The notes under the pieces: model-generated | The model's input: the letters and a program-made list of their open reading frames with translations, nothing else | The model's database searches: none | What the model was told of the DNA's origin: nothing | DNA from: Pseudomonas sp. GM78 | GTDB taxonomy: Bacteria; Pseudomonadota; Gammaproteobacteria; Pseudomonadales; Pseudomonadaceae | Direction of reading: 5' to 3' | Assembly: GCF_000282475.1 (NCBI RefSeq) | Contig: NZ_AKJF01000063.1 | Coordinates: 39,235 to 103,234 of the forward strand | Length of the DNA stretch: 64,000 nucleotides | Shown: positions 9,018 to 18,411 of the stretch, piece after piece | Layout: each line of letters starts with the position of its first letter | How positions within the stretch are numbered: the stretch's first letter is position 1 | Position numbers and translations under genes: made by a program

Positions 9018-11015
9018 ATGAGTTCTGCCTCGCTAATAAAGACCCCACCCGAGAAGGTGACGGTCAACGGTTGGGTGTTCTACACCTCTACCGCGTTGAT
9101 TCTGTTGTTGACCGCCATTCTGATCATCGCCCCGCAAGAGGCCGGCAGACTGCTCGGTACGGCGCAAGCCTGGTTGTCCCGCAGCTTCGGCTGGTACTAC
9201 ATGGTGGTGATTGCCGCCTACCTGATCTTCGTGGTCGGCCTGGCGTTCTCGTCCTACGGCAAGCTCAAGCTGGGCAGCAAGGACGACACCCCGGACTTCA
9301 GCTACGGCGCCTGGGCGGGGATGCTGTTCTCGTCGGGTATCGGCATCTCGCTGCTGTACTTCGGTGCGTCCGAGCCGCTGGATCACTATTTCAACCCGCC
9401 CGAAGGCGTGGCCGGCAGCAACCTGGCCGCGCGACAGGCCGTGCAGCTCACCTTCCTGCACTGGGGCCTGCATGGCTGGGCGATCTACGCCCTGGTCGGC
9501 CTGGCGGTGGCGTACTTTGCCTACCGGCATAACCAGCCGCTGGCGTTGCGTTCGGCGCTGTATCCGCTGGTGGGCGAGCGTTGGGTCAAGGGCGCAGCAG
9601 GTCATGCGGTGGACGGTTTCGGCATGTTCGTGACCCTGCTGGGCCTGGTGACCAACCTGGGGATTGGTTCGCTGCAGGTGTCATCGGGCCTGGAAAACCT
9701 GTTCGGCATGGAGCACAGCAACACCAACCTGCTGATCGTGATCATCGTGATGAGCACCGTGGCGACCATCGCTGCCGTGTCGGGCGTGGAAAACGGCATC
9801 CGTCGTCTGTCCAACCTGAATATCGTGCTGTTCAGTGGCCTGCTGATTTTCGTGCTGCTGTTCGGCCCGACCCTGCACCTGCTCAACGGCTTCGTGCAGA
9901 ACGTCGGCGATTACCTGAACGGCGTGGTGCTGAAGACCTTCGACCTCTATGTGTACGAAGGCGACAGTGAGAAGTCCGACCGCTGGTTGGGCCTGTGGAC
10001 CCTGTTCTACTGGGCGTGGTGGATTTCCTGGGCGCCATTCGTAGGCATGTTCGTCGCGCGTATTTCCCGTGGTCGCACGGTGCGTGAAATGGTCGCTGGC
10101 GTGCTGCTGATTCCGCTGGGTTTCACCCTGGCGTGGCTGTCGATCTTCGGTAACTCGGCCCTGGACCTGGTGATGAACCATGGGGCGGTGGAGCTGGGCA
10201 AGACGGCGCTGGAACAGCCGTCCATGGCGATCTACCAGTTGCTTGAGCATTACCCGGCATCGAAAGTGGTGATCGGTGTCTCGATTTTCGTGGGCTTTGT
10301 ACTGTTCCTGACGCCGGCGGATTCCGGTGCGGTGATGATGGCCAACCTGTCGTGCAAGGGCGGTAACGTCGACGAAGATGCGCCGCACTGGCTGCGGATC
10401 TTCTGGTCGGTGGTGATCACCCTGGTGACCATCGGCCTGCTGTTCGCCGGTAACTTCGAAGCCATGCAAACCATGGTGGTACTGGCCGGCCTGCCGTTCT
10501 CGGTGGTGTTGGTGTTCTTCATGTTCGGCTTGCACAAGGCCATGCGCCAGGACGTGCAGATCGAACAGGAGCAGGCGGAACTGGCGGCACGCGGTCGTCG
10601 TGGCTTTAGCGAGCGTTTGACGCAGCTGGACCTGCAACCAAGCCAGTCGGTGGTACAACGCTTCATGGACAAGCATGTGAGCCCGGCTTTGCAGGATGCG
10701 ACGACGCAAATGCGTGCCCAAGGCCTGGAAGTGCAGACGCTGCTGGGCAAGTCCAAGCGTTGCATGGGCGTGCGGGTCGAGATGGAAGAGGGCAACCCTT
10801 TTGTCTACGAAGTCAGCCTGGACGGCTACCTGGCGACGCCAACCGAATCGGCGCAATCCGATGAGGCGCGTCAGCGTTACTACCGCGCCGAGGTGTACCT
10901 GCACAACGGCAGCCAGGACTACGACTTGATGGGTTTCACCCAGGATCAGATCACCCGTGACGTGCTCGATCAGTTTGAAAGCCATCGGCAGCTGCTTGGC
11001 CGGGTGTATAGCTAA
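9018..11015 (+). CDS. betT: BCCT-family choline transporter
   Basis: A 665-residue secondary transporter of the betaine/choline/carnitine family, driven by the proton or sodium gradient. About twelve membrane segments span residues 20-515. The BCCT signature with its tryptophan cluster (FYWAWWISWAPFVG) is near residue 335, and a Gly-rich segment GMLFSSGIGISL near residue 105 fits TM3. The long hydrophilic C-terminal tail (about 140 residues) is the part that senses osmolarity in BetT proteins. It is divergent from betI and shares its operator, which favours choline as substrate over glycine betaine or carnitine. Confidence 0.93.
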   Translation: MSSASLIKTPPEKVTVNGWVFYTSTALILLLTAILIIAPQEAGRLLGTAQAWLSRSFGWYYMVVIAAYLIFVVGLAFSSYGKLKLGSKDDTPDFSYGAWAGMLFSSGIGISLLYFGASEPLDHYFNPPEGVAGSNLAARQAVQLTFLHWGLHGWAIYALVGLAVAYFAYRHNQPLALRSALYPLVGERWVKGAAGHAVDGFGMFVTLLGLVTNLGIGSLQVSSGLENLFGMEHSNTNLLIVIIVMSTVATIAAVSGVENGIRRLSNLNIVLFSGLLIFVLLFGPTLHLLNGFVQNVGDYLNGVVLKTFDLYVYEGDSEKSDRWLGLWTLFYWAWWISWAPFVGMFVARISRGRTVREMVAGVLLIPLGFTLAWLSIFGNSALDLVMNHGAVELGKTALEQPSMAIYQLLEHYPASKVVIGVSIFVGFVLFLTPADSGAVMMANLSCKGGNVDEDAPHWLRIFWSVVITLVTIGLLFAGNFEAMQTMVVLAGLPFSVVLVFFMFGLHKAMRQDVQIEQEQAELAARGRRGFSERLTQLDLQPSQSVVQRFMDKHVSPALQDATTQMRAQGLEVQTLLGKSKRCMGVRVEMEEGNPFVYEVSLDGYLATPTESAQSDEARQRYYRAEVYLHNGSQDYDLMGFTQDQITRDVLDQFESHRQLLGRVYS

Positions 11016-11061
11016 GTTCTGAACTGATGCGGTGCTTCTGTCTGAAGCACCGCGTCAGCAT

Positions 11062-11128
11062 CATCGCCAGCAGGCTGGCTCCCACATTGGAATGCATTCC
11101 CCTGTGGGAGCCAGCCTGTTGGCGATGG
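11062..11128. repeat. REPIN, arm core GCCAGCAGGCTGGC
   Basis: Two arms of the CATCGCCAGCAGGCTGGCTC type pair around a short loop with two mismatches. It lies downstream of betT, before the terminator. Confidence 0.88.
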
Positions 11129-11171
11129 GACCTACAACTTCAACACGGCATCGCCCGCTGTCCCGATAAAC

Positions 11172-11201
11172 AAAAACGCCGCGATCTCTCGCGGCGTTTT
11201 T
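11172..11201. terminator. Bidirectional rho-independent terminator between betT and choV
   Basis: A perfect 13-bp stem (AAAAACGCCGCGA at 11172-11184 against 11189-11201) with a TCTC loop and T-runs on both strands. It separates the convergent betT and choV and should stop transcription from either side. Confidence 0.93.
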
Positions 11202-11213
11202 GTGTCTGTTGCC

Positions 11214-12392
11214 TTACCCCAGGTTCTTGCCGAGCAGCGCGTGGTACAGCTCGCTGTCGCCGAGAATCCCGACCACTTTGTTGTTGTCGTGCAGCACCAG
11301 TTTGTTGCCCGTCTGATAACGGATCTGCAGCGCATCGCGCATGCCGATGTTGGAGTCCACCAGCGTCGGCCGGCGGCCCAGGCCTTCTACCGCCTGCCCT
11401 GGAATCCAGTTCTGCAGGTCCAGGCTCGCACCGTTCTGGCGTGCGCCCTTGATGGTGTTGCCTTCAGCCAGGTCCAGCCACGAATCGCCGCCCGGATCAA
11501 GGCACACCGAACCGTTGATGCGTTTGCAGTTGTCCAGGGTACGCATCAGGCTGCGCCCGCACAGTACGTTCAGCGGGTTGGTGTGGGCCACGAAGGTCCG
11601 CACGTAGTCGTCCGCGGGATTGAGGACGATATCTTCAGGCTTGCTGTACTGGATGATCCGGCCGTCTTTCATGATCGCGATACGGCTGCCGAGCTTCAGG
11701 GCTTCATCGAGGTCGTGGCTCACGAACACGATGGTCTTGCTCAACTTGCGTTGCAGCTCCAGCAGTTCGTCCTGCAGGCCCTGGCGGATCAGCGGGTCAA
11801 GCGCCGAGAACGGTTCGTCCATCAGCAGGATGTCGGCGTCCATCGCCAGTGCGCGGGCCAGGCCCACACGCTGCTGCATGCCACCGGACAGTTCATCGGG
11901 TTTCTTGTTGCGCCATTGGGTCAGGCCTACCAGTTCGAGTTTTTCGTCGACCAGTTTCTTGCGTTCCTTCTCCGGACGGCCCTGCATTTCCAGGCCGAAG
12001 CTGATGTTCTCGCGCACCGTCAGCCAAGGCATCAGGGCGAACTTCTGGAACACCATCGCGATGCGCTTGGTACGCATCATTTTCAGTTCGGCGGCAGTGC
12101 AGGACGCAATGTTGATCTGCTTGCCTTCGTGCTCGACGAACAGCTTGCCACGGCTGACGGTGTTGAGGCCGTTGATGCAGCGCAGCAGGCTGGATTTGCC
12201 GGAGCCGGACAAGCCCATCAGCACGCAGATTTCACCTTTTTCGATATCCAGGCTGGCCTTTTCGACGCCAACGATCTGCCCGGTCTTTTTCAGGATCTCG
12301 CTGCGGGTCAAGCCTTGGTCGAGAAGTTTCAGTGCTTCGCGTGGATCTTTGGTGAAGATTACGTCGACGTCTTCGAAGCGAATTATGCTCAT
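11214..12392 (-). CDS. choV: Choline/betaine ABC importer, ATP-binding subunit
   Basis: A 392-residue ATPase of the ProV/OpuAA type (called CbcV in P. aeruginosa). The Walker A motif GLSGSGKS is at residues 60-67, the signature LSGGMQQRVGLARAL and Walker B ILLMDEPFSALDP follow near residues 165-195, and the C-terminal 120 residues form a CBS-like regulatory region ending in a KVVGILGDSELY repeat. Its ATG overlaps the stop of choW by four bases (ATGA). Energises uptake by the ChoW permease with ChoX, and probably with the separate binding protein CaiX. Confidence 0.94.
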   Translation of the reverse strand: MSIIRFEDVDVIFTKDPREALKLLDQGLTRSEILKKTGQIVGVEKASLDIEKGEICVLMGLSGSGKSSLLRCINGLNTVSRGKLFVEHEGKQINIASCTAAELKMMRTKRIAMVFQKFALMPWLTVRENISFGLEMQGRPEKERKKLVDEKLELVGLTQWRNKKPDELSGGMQQRVGLARALAMDADILLMDEPFSALDPLIRQGLQDELLELQRKLSKTIVFVSHDLDEALKLGSRIAIMKDGRIIQYSKPEDIVLNPADDYVRTFVAHTNPLNVLCGRSLMRTLDNCKRINGSVCLDPGGDSWLDLAEGNTIKGARQNGASLDLQNWIPGQAVEGLGRRPTLVDSNIGMRDALQIRYQTGNKLVLHDNNKVVGILGDSELYHALLGKNLG

Positions 12393-13234
12393 GCGTCACC
12401 CCCTACTTTGGCGTCGGGTTGTTTGCAGATACGGTCGAGCATGATCGCCAGCAGTACGATCGCCAGGCCCGCTTCGAAGCCCAGGGCGATATCAGCAGTG
12501 TTCAGTGCGTTGACCACCGGTTTACCCAGTCCGTCGGCGCCCACCAGTGCCGCGATCACCACCATCGACAGCGACAGCATGATGCACTGGGTGATACCGG
12601 CCGCGATGCTCGGCATGGCGTGGGGCAGTTCGATCCGTGTTAGCAGCTGGCGACGCGAGCAGCCAAAGGCCTTGCCGGCGTCCATCAGTTCTTGCGGGAC
12701 ATCGCGGATGCCCAGGTAGGTCAGGCGGATCGGCGCGGCAATCGCGAACACCACCGTGGAGATCAGGCCCGGGACCACACCCAGCCCGAAGAGGGTCAGG
12801 GTAGGAATGAGGTAAACGAAGGTCGGTACGGTCTGCATCAGATCGAGTACCGGTCGCATTACAGTGTAGAACATTGGCTTGTGCGCGGCGACGATACCCA
12901 GCGGTACGCCGATGACCACGCAGACCAGGGTGGCGAACAACACCTGGGCGAGGGTCTCCATGGTTTCCTGCCAGTACCCCAGGTTGAGGATCAGCAGGAA
13001 GGAGGCGATGACAAAAACGGTCAGCCCCCATTTGCGCTGGATGAAGTGGGCCAGGAGGGCGATGAGGCCGATCAATGCCAGCGGGTTGAACCAGGTCAGC
13101 GCGAAAGTCACGCCGTGGATCATCGTTTCCAGCGACACGGCAATGGCGTCGAATGTGTTGGCGCCGTGTTGCGTCAACCACTCGACAAAGCTCGCGATGT
13201 GCTGGCCTAAAGGGATTTTCTGATCAATCAGCAT
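12389..13234 (-). CDS. choW: Choline/betaine ABC importer, permease subunit
   Basis: A 281-residue inner-membrane permease of the ProW type (CbcW) with about six hydrophobic segments. The ABC-permease EAA-loop is seen near residues 195-215 (DAGKAFGCSRRQLLTRIELP). Start at 13234 (MLIDQK) is chosen over an ATG six codons upstream that lacks any Shine-Dalgarno; neither signal is strong. Overlaps choV and follows choX after a 77-base spacer with a hairpin. Confidence 0.93.
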   Translation of the reverse strand: MLIDQKIPLGQHIASFVEWLTQHGANTFDAIAVSLETMIHGVTFALTWFNPLALIGLIALLAHFIQRKWGLTVFVIASFLLILNLGYWQETMETLAQVLFATLVCVVIGVPLGIVAAHKPMFYTVMRPVLDLMQTVPTFVYLIPTLTLFGLGVVPGLISTVVFAIAAPIRLTYLGIRDVPQELMDAGKAFGCSRRQLLTRIELPHAMPSIAAGITQCIMLSLSMVVIAALVGADGLGKPVVNALNTADIALGFEAGLAIVLLAIMLDRICKQPDAKVGGDA

Positions 13235-13268
13235 GGTAGTGAACGTCCGCATGCAAGGAAATTAACAG

Positions 13269-13292
13269 CCCGGACGGCGTGAGCCGCCCGGC
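13269..13292 (-). other. Intercistronic hairpin choX-choW
   Basis: CCGG-A-CGGC, GTGA loop, GCCG-C-CCGG at 13270-13291 forms a GC-rich stem with one mismatch and no T-run. Such hairpins between a binding-protein gene and its permease often stabilise the upstream mRNA and raise binding-protein yield; that role here is inferred. Confidence 0.55.
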
Positions 13293-13311
13293 ATAAGCGA
13301 TGCTCCCTGAT

Positions 13312-14259
13312 TCAAGGCGCGAGTTTGGCTTTCACGGCTTCCAGGCCTGGTTTACCGTCAATGGTGGTCACGCCAGCGAGCCAGGTATCGAGCACCTGTG
13401 GATTCTTTTTCAACCAGGCCTTGGCGGCCGCGTCAGGCTTCATCTTGTCGTCCAGGATGTTGCCCATCAGTTCGCTCTCCATGTCGACAGTGAACTCCAG
13501 GTTTTTCAGCAGCTGGCCCACGTTGCTGCATTCCTCGGCGTAACCCTTGCGGGTGTTGGTCGCCACGGTGGCGGCACCGAAATCCGGGCCAAAGAAGTCG
13601 TCGCCGCCGGTCAGGTATTGAATCTTGAAGCGCTTGTTCATCGGATGCGGCGCCCAGCCGAGGAAGACCACGGCGGTGTCGCGTTTCTGTGCGCGGTCGA
13701 CCTGGGAAAGCATCCCCGCTTCGCTGGACTCGACGACCTTGAAGCCTGCGTCCTTGAGGCCGAAGGCGTTCTTGTCGATCATGCTCTGGATCAGGCGGTT
13801 ACCGTCGTTGCCCGGCTCGATGCCGTAGATCTTGCCGTCGAGTTCTTTCTTGAATTTGGCGATGTCGGCGAAGTCATGCAGCCCCTTGTCATACAGGGCT
13901 TGGGGGACGGCGAGGGTGTACTTGGCGCCCTTGAGGTTGGTGCGCACGGTTTCCACGGTGCCAGCGTCGCGGTAGGCCTTGATGTCGTTTTCCATGGTCG
14001 GCATCCAGTTACCCAGGAACACGTCCATGTTCTTGCCGTCGGCCAGGGACTTGTAGGTCACGGGTACGGAAATCATGGTGGTCTTGGTCTTGTAGCCGAG
14101 GGCGTTGAGCACGACGCTGGTGGTGGCGGTCGTTGCGGTGATGTCGGTCCAGCCGACATCGGAGAAGTTTACGGTGTTGCATTGCGCCGGTTCGGCGGCT
14201 TGCGCCAGAACCGGCAGACTAAGCAAAGCGGCCAACAACAACGACGGGGAACCTTTCAT
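13312..14259 (-). CDS. choX: Choline-binding periplasmic protein of the ABC importer
   Basis: A 315-residue OpuAC-type substrate-binding protein (CbcX). A Sec signal peptide with cleavage after AQA (about residue 22) is clear. Start at 14259 follows AAGGAGTCC; the longer frame upstream would bury the signal peptide. Conserved aromatic segments VGWTDITATTAT and FLGNWMPTMEND match quaternary-amine binding proteins whose ligand sits in a tryptophan/tyrosine cage. First gene of choXWV, facing away from sdaB. It resembles caiX in this window throughout, including the VVFLGWAPHPMN block. Confidence 0.93.
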   Translation of the reverse strand: MKGSPSLLLAALLSLPVLAQAAEPAQCNTVNFSDVGWTDITATTATTSVVLNALGYKTKTTMISVPVTYKSLADGKNMDVFLGNWMPTMENDIKAYRDAGTVETVRTNLKGAKYTLAVPQALYDKGLHDFADIAKFKKELDGKIYGIEPGNDGNRLIQSMIDKNAFGLKDAGFKVVESSEAGMLSQVDRAQKRDTAVVFLGWAPHPMNKRFKIQYLTGGDDFFGPDFGAATVATNTRKGYAEECSNVGQLLKNLEFTVDMESELMGNILDDKMKPDAAAKAWLKKNPQVLDTWLAGVTTIDGKPGLEAVKAKLAP

Positions 14260-14696
14260 GGATGGACTCCTTGGTGTTTTTTTTGGCAGTGTTTCCGACT
14301 GGAACCACCGCACTTATAGGTTGCGGTTGGATGGCGTTCTGGAGACATCTCTACCACGGCGCCTTGCAATCGAGTCGATACGATCATGTACCAGTGAAAA
14401 TCTGACGCCTACAGGGTGCGTCGTAACCAGTACAGGGATGGTCGCATCCAGTGTCGGTGACGTCGTTTACAGATGTTTTCAGCCACTTTTGTCCGTCTGA
14501 GCCGCAAAAAAACGGCGAAAACACGACGTGAAAGACACGCGGCGTTCGTGGACATGAGTGCGTCGGTGTGAGACGTCGAACGACAGGATAAAAGCCTGAT
14601 GATGCGGCCATCCTGACGGATTGCAGCTTGAGCGTAGCAGCTCCGTCACCGGGCGCTTCTGCGCCTGGAGTTGGCACATCCAGGAGTCCGGCAGTA
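14260..14696. promoter_or_regulatory. Divergent choX / sdaB control region
   Basis: 437 bases between two divergent genes, both expected to be GbdR-activated by analogy with P. aeruginosa. No convincing open frame was seen. Short GTCG-containing stretches occur near 14431-14466, including GATGGTCGCATCC and GTGTCGGTGACGTCG, but I could not define a clean direct repeat. Confidence 0.6.
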
Positions 14697-16073
<1,377 letters not shown>

Positions 16074-16595
16074 GACCGCATCGATCCTATCGCCAGCAGG
16101 CTGGCTCCCACAGTAGATTTGTATCGACCACAAAATCTGTGGGAGCCAGCCTGCTGGCGATAGGGCCAGACCAGTCAAAACTGCGCGTAAAGTGAACATC
16201 CGATTTGAAACGCGCCACCTTTTGGCGCGTCGCTAACAGATAAATTGCCTCACCGGCGATCGGGTAAAATTGCTGCTCCGACCGCCCGTCACCCGTGCCT
16301 GCGGTGACACTCTTCCCAGGCTGCTCGCAGCCCTGTTCCCACAAGTGCTACCGATTTGCTCACACGCAACGGGGCAGAGCACTTGCCGCCCTTGATGGCA
16401 CTTATAACCCCTACTCCCTGCGCGTCATATATAGACACATTCCGACGTCGTTTTTAGGAGTTATTGAACGCGTAATCAAATTTAGGCATGGCAATTGCTC
16501 TGTCATTACAAAGCCCGTCTCCCACGCGAGAACGATGGCAATAACAAGAGCCTCCGCCTGAGGCCATCACCCGCTTTGTGTGAGGAGATACCGCG
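16074..16595. promoter_or_regulatory. gbdR upstream region with REPIN, hairpin and possible leader peptide
   Basis: 522 bases without a full gene. It contains the REPIN at 16087-16163, a hairpin ACGCGCCA / TGGCGCGT (16211-16231), an AT-rich promoter-like part around 16425-16500, and a nine-codon frame at 16534-16560 reading MAITRASA then stop, just before a small GCCTC/GAGGC stem and the gbdR start. The leader frame is only a possibility. Confidence 0.5.
16087..16163. repeat. REPIN, arm core GCCAGCAGGCTGGC
   Basis: Arms 16087-16113 and 16137-16163 are perfect inverted copies around a 23-base loop, directly downstream of sdaB. Confidence 0.92.
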
Positions 16596-17699
16596 ATGAC
16601 GACGTTCAACTCCGGGGCCCAACCCCAGAACCGTGCGCCTCAATCCATCGGCTTTCTGCTGCTGGACAATTTCACGCTGATTTCCCTGGCTTCCGCAGTC
16701 GAACCACTGCGCATGGCCAACCAGTTGTCCGGCCGCGAGCTGTATCGCTGGACCACCCTCACCGTCGATGGCGGTCAAGTCTGGGCCAGTGACGGTCTGC
16801 AAATCACCCCCGACGCCTCCATGCACAAAGCGCCTCCCATGGACACCGTGATCGTCTGCGGTGGTATCGGCATTCAGCGCACTGTTACCCGCGAACACGT
16901 GTCCTGGCTGCAGAGCCAGGCGCGTCAGTCCCGTCGTTTGGGTGCGGTCTGCACCGGCAGCTGGGCCTTGGCGTGCGCCGGCCTGCTGGACGGTTTCGAT
17001 TGCAGCGTGCACTGGGAATGCCTGGCGGCGATGCAGGAAGCGTTTCCGCGGGTAGCCATGAGTACCCGCCTGTTCACCCTCGACCGTAACCGCTTCACCA
17101 GCTCCGGTGGCACCGCGCCGCTGGACATGATGTTGCACCTGATCAGCCGCGATCACGGTCGTGAACTGTCCGCCGCGATCTCGGAGATGTTCGTCTACGA
17201 ACGCATCCGCAACGAACAGGATCACCAGCGCGTGCCGCTCAAGCACATGCTCGGCACCAACCAGCCGAAGTTGCAGGAAATCGTCGCGCTGATGGAAGCC
17301 AATCTGGAGGAGCCGATCGACCTCGACGAACTGGCGGTGTACGTCGCCGTGTCCCGTCGTCAGCTGGAGCGGCTGTTCCAGAAGTACCTGCATTGTTCGC
17401 CTTCGCGGTACTACCTGAAGCTGCGCTTGATCCGCGCTCGGCAACTGCTCAAGCAAACGCCGATGTCGATCATCGAAGTGGCGTCGGTGTGTGGTTTCGT
17501 GTCCACGCCGCACTTCTCCAAGTGCTACCGCGAATACTTCGGCATTCCGCCGCGCGATGAGCGTGTAGGCTCCAACACCACGCAACAAGTGGCGATGATG
17601 CCGCTGCCGCAGGCATTGGTGCTGTCGCCGTTGTCCGGGCCGTTGTCGGCGTTGAGTCAGGCGCGTAATGAGTCGACTTTCGCCAGCGTAAGGCTCTAA
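16596..17699 (+). CDS. gbdR: GlxA-type AraC-family activator of glycine betaine catabolism
   Basis: A 367-residue regulator with an N-terminal DJ-1/PfpI-like (GATase1-like) domain (about residues 15-190) and a C-terminal AraC double helix-turn-helix (about residues 225-330: DLDELAVYVAVSRRQLERLF and IIEVASVCGFVSTPHFSKCY). In P. aeruginosa GbdR senses glycine betaine and dimethylglycine and activates gbcAB, dgcAB, the sox operon, sdaB and cbcXWV, all of which are present in this window. GAGGAG lies before the ATG. It is clearly related to cdhR at 23456. The identification rests on synteny as well as domain content. Confidence 0.93.
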   Translation: MTTFNSGAQPQNRAPQSIGFLLLDNFTLISLASAVEPLRMANQLSGRELYRWTTLTVDGGQVWASDGLQITPDASMHKAPPMDTVIVCGGIGIQRTVTREHVSWLQSQARQSRRLGAVCTGSWALACAGLLDGFDCSVHWECLAAMQEAFPRVAMSTRLFTLDRNRFTSSGGTAPLDMMLHLISRDHGRELSAAISEMFVYERIRNEQDHQRVPLKHMLGTNQPKLQEIVALMEANLEEPIDLDELAVYVAVSRRQLERLFQKYLHCSPSRYYLKLRLIRARQLLKQTPMSIIEVASVCGFVSTPHFSKCYREYFGIPPRDERVGSNTTQQVAMMPLPQALVLSPLSGPLSALSQARNESTFASVRL

Positions 17700-17713
17700 A
17701 ACCGAGTCGCATT

Positions 17714-17797
17714 CATCGCGGGCAAGCCCGCTCCCACAGGTACAGCGCCGGTTCGAAAATGGCGCATTTCCTGTGGGAGCGGGCTTGCCCGCGATTG
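17714..17797. repeat. REPIN, arm core GCGGGCAAGCCCGC
   Basis: Arms 17714-17739 and 17771-17795 pair almost perfectly. It fills the gap between the convergent gbdR and the small unknown gene and may serve as a transcriptional barrier. Confidence 0.9.
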
Positions 17798-17800
17798 GTT

Positions 17801-18067
17801 TTAACGGGCGACGTGACTTTGTTGATATTCCGCCAACGCTGGCAGCAACTGCTTGTCGATGGCCTGGCGCACAGCCGGCAGGATCGTCGCGCTGCTGGTG
17901 TACATCTGCTTGACCATGGTGCGCAGCACGATGGCCCGTTCGTTGTTCAAACCTCGCACAGCAAACTCACAAGCCTGCTCGGCCGTGGCGCCGCTCGGCA
18001 CTTGAAAGCCCAATGACTTGAGCTGGCCCAACAGGTCTTCCTGGTCTATCAAATCAGCGTGCATCAT
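17801..18067 (-). CDS. Small conserved protein of unknown function (88 aa)
   Basis: I do not recognise a domain. The product is a soluble, mostly helical 88-residue protein with no signal peptide, no cysteines paired as a metal site and an alternating hydrophobic pattern (DLLGQLKSLGF, AIVLRTMVKQMY). Start at 18067 is the first of two adjacent ATGs with AAGGA eight bases upstream. A short unknown gene also follows gbdR in P. aeruginosa, as I recall, so it may be a conserved neighbour. Separated from gbdR by a REPIN and transcribed towards it. Confidence 0.65.
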   Translation of the reverse strand: MMHADLIDQEDLLGQLKSLGFQVPSGATAEQACEFAVRGLNNERAIVLRTMVKQMYTSSATILPAVRQAIDKQLLPALAEYQQSHVAR

Positions 18068-18185
18068 GACGCGAATCCTTCTTCTGGGAATGGTGTCGTG
18101 GCTCGATTCTGGTAGTGGCACGCAGTGGCGGCAAGGGCGATTTGTCGTAATGGCAACATTGACTATGAACAGGTCGTTTTCGGGC

Positions 18186-18315
18186 TATAAACCAGCCATG
18201 AGAACCGGCACACTGGACCCAGCTTGCTTCACGAGGGTTTGGTCACCTTCCCGCGGCAGCTCCTCAACAGTACCCTCTGCCTCGATCCTGTCACGGCTTG
18301 ATCGGGGCTTTTTTT
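18186..18315 (+). ncRNA. Candidate small RNA, plus strand, ending at a rho-independent terminator
   Basis: The plus strand has an AT-rich TTGACT at 18159-18164, a TATAAA at 18186-18191, then about 110 bases without a reading frame, ending in the stem GCCTCGATC / GATCGGGGC (18279-18287 and 18300-18308) and seven Ts (18309-18315). No plus-strand gene lies upstream that would need this terminator. The 21-base spacing between the boxes is too long for a standard sigma-70 promoter, so the 5' end is uncertain. Confidence 0.4.
18279..18315 (+). terminator. Rho-independent terminator on the plus strand without an upstream gene
   Basis: Nine-pair stem with one G-U pair (GCCTCGATC with GATCGGGGC), a 12-base loop and a run of seven Ts. 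On the minus strand the same hairpin is preceded rather than followed by the A/T run, so it is directional. Confidence 0.75.
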
Positions 18316-18330
18316 GCCTGGTCAAAAACA

Positions 18331-18404
18331 AAAGATCGCAGCCTTCGGCAGCTCCTACAGATGTCCGTAAACCTATGTAGGAGCTGCCGAAGGCTGCGAT
18401 CTTT
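18331..18404. repeat. REP-class inverted repeat with GAAGGCTGCGATCTTT arms
   Basis: Perfect 29-bp arms (18331-18359 and 18376-18404) around a 16-base loop. The arm sequence (AGATCGCAGCCTTCGGCAGC) differs from the other REPINs in the window and belongs to a second REP class found in fluorescent pseudomonads. It ends seven bases from the stop of the hydroxylase gene. Confidence 0.9.
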
Positions 18405-18411
18405 TTACGGT

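Larger units (their letters stand above)
18068..18411. other. 344-bp gene-free stretch with possible small RNA and an inverted repeat
   Basis: Between the small unknown gene and the gamma-butyrobetaine hydroxylase, both on the minus strand. On the plus strand a terminator-like hairpin ends at 18315 with no annotated gene before it. A 29-bp perfect inverted repeat follows at 18331-18404. No open frame with a good start was found. Confidence 0.6.

Noticed and set aside
18116-18135. TGGCACGCAGTGGCGG, resembling a sigma-54 promoter
   Set aside because: The GG and GC elements are one base too close and the TTGC part is missing.
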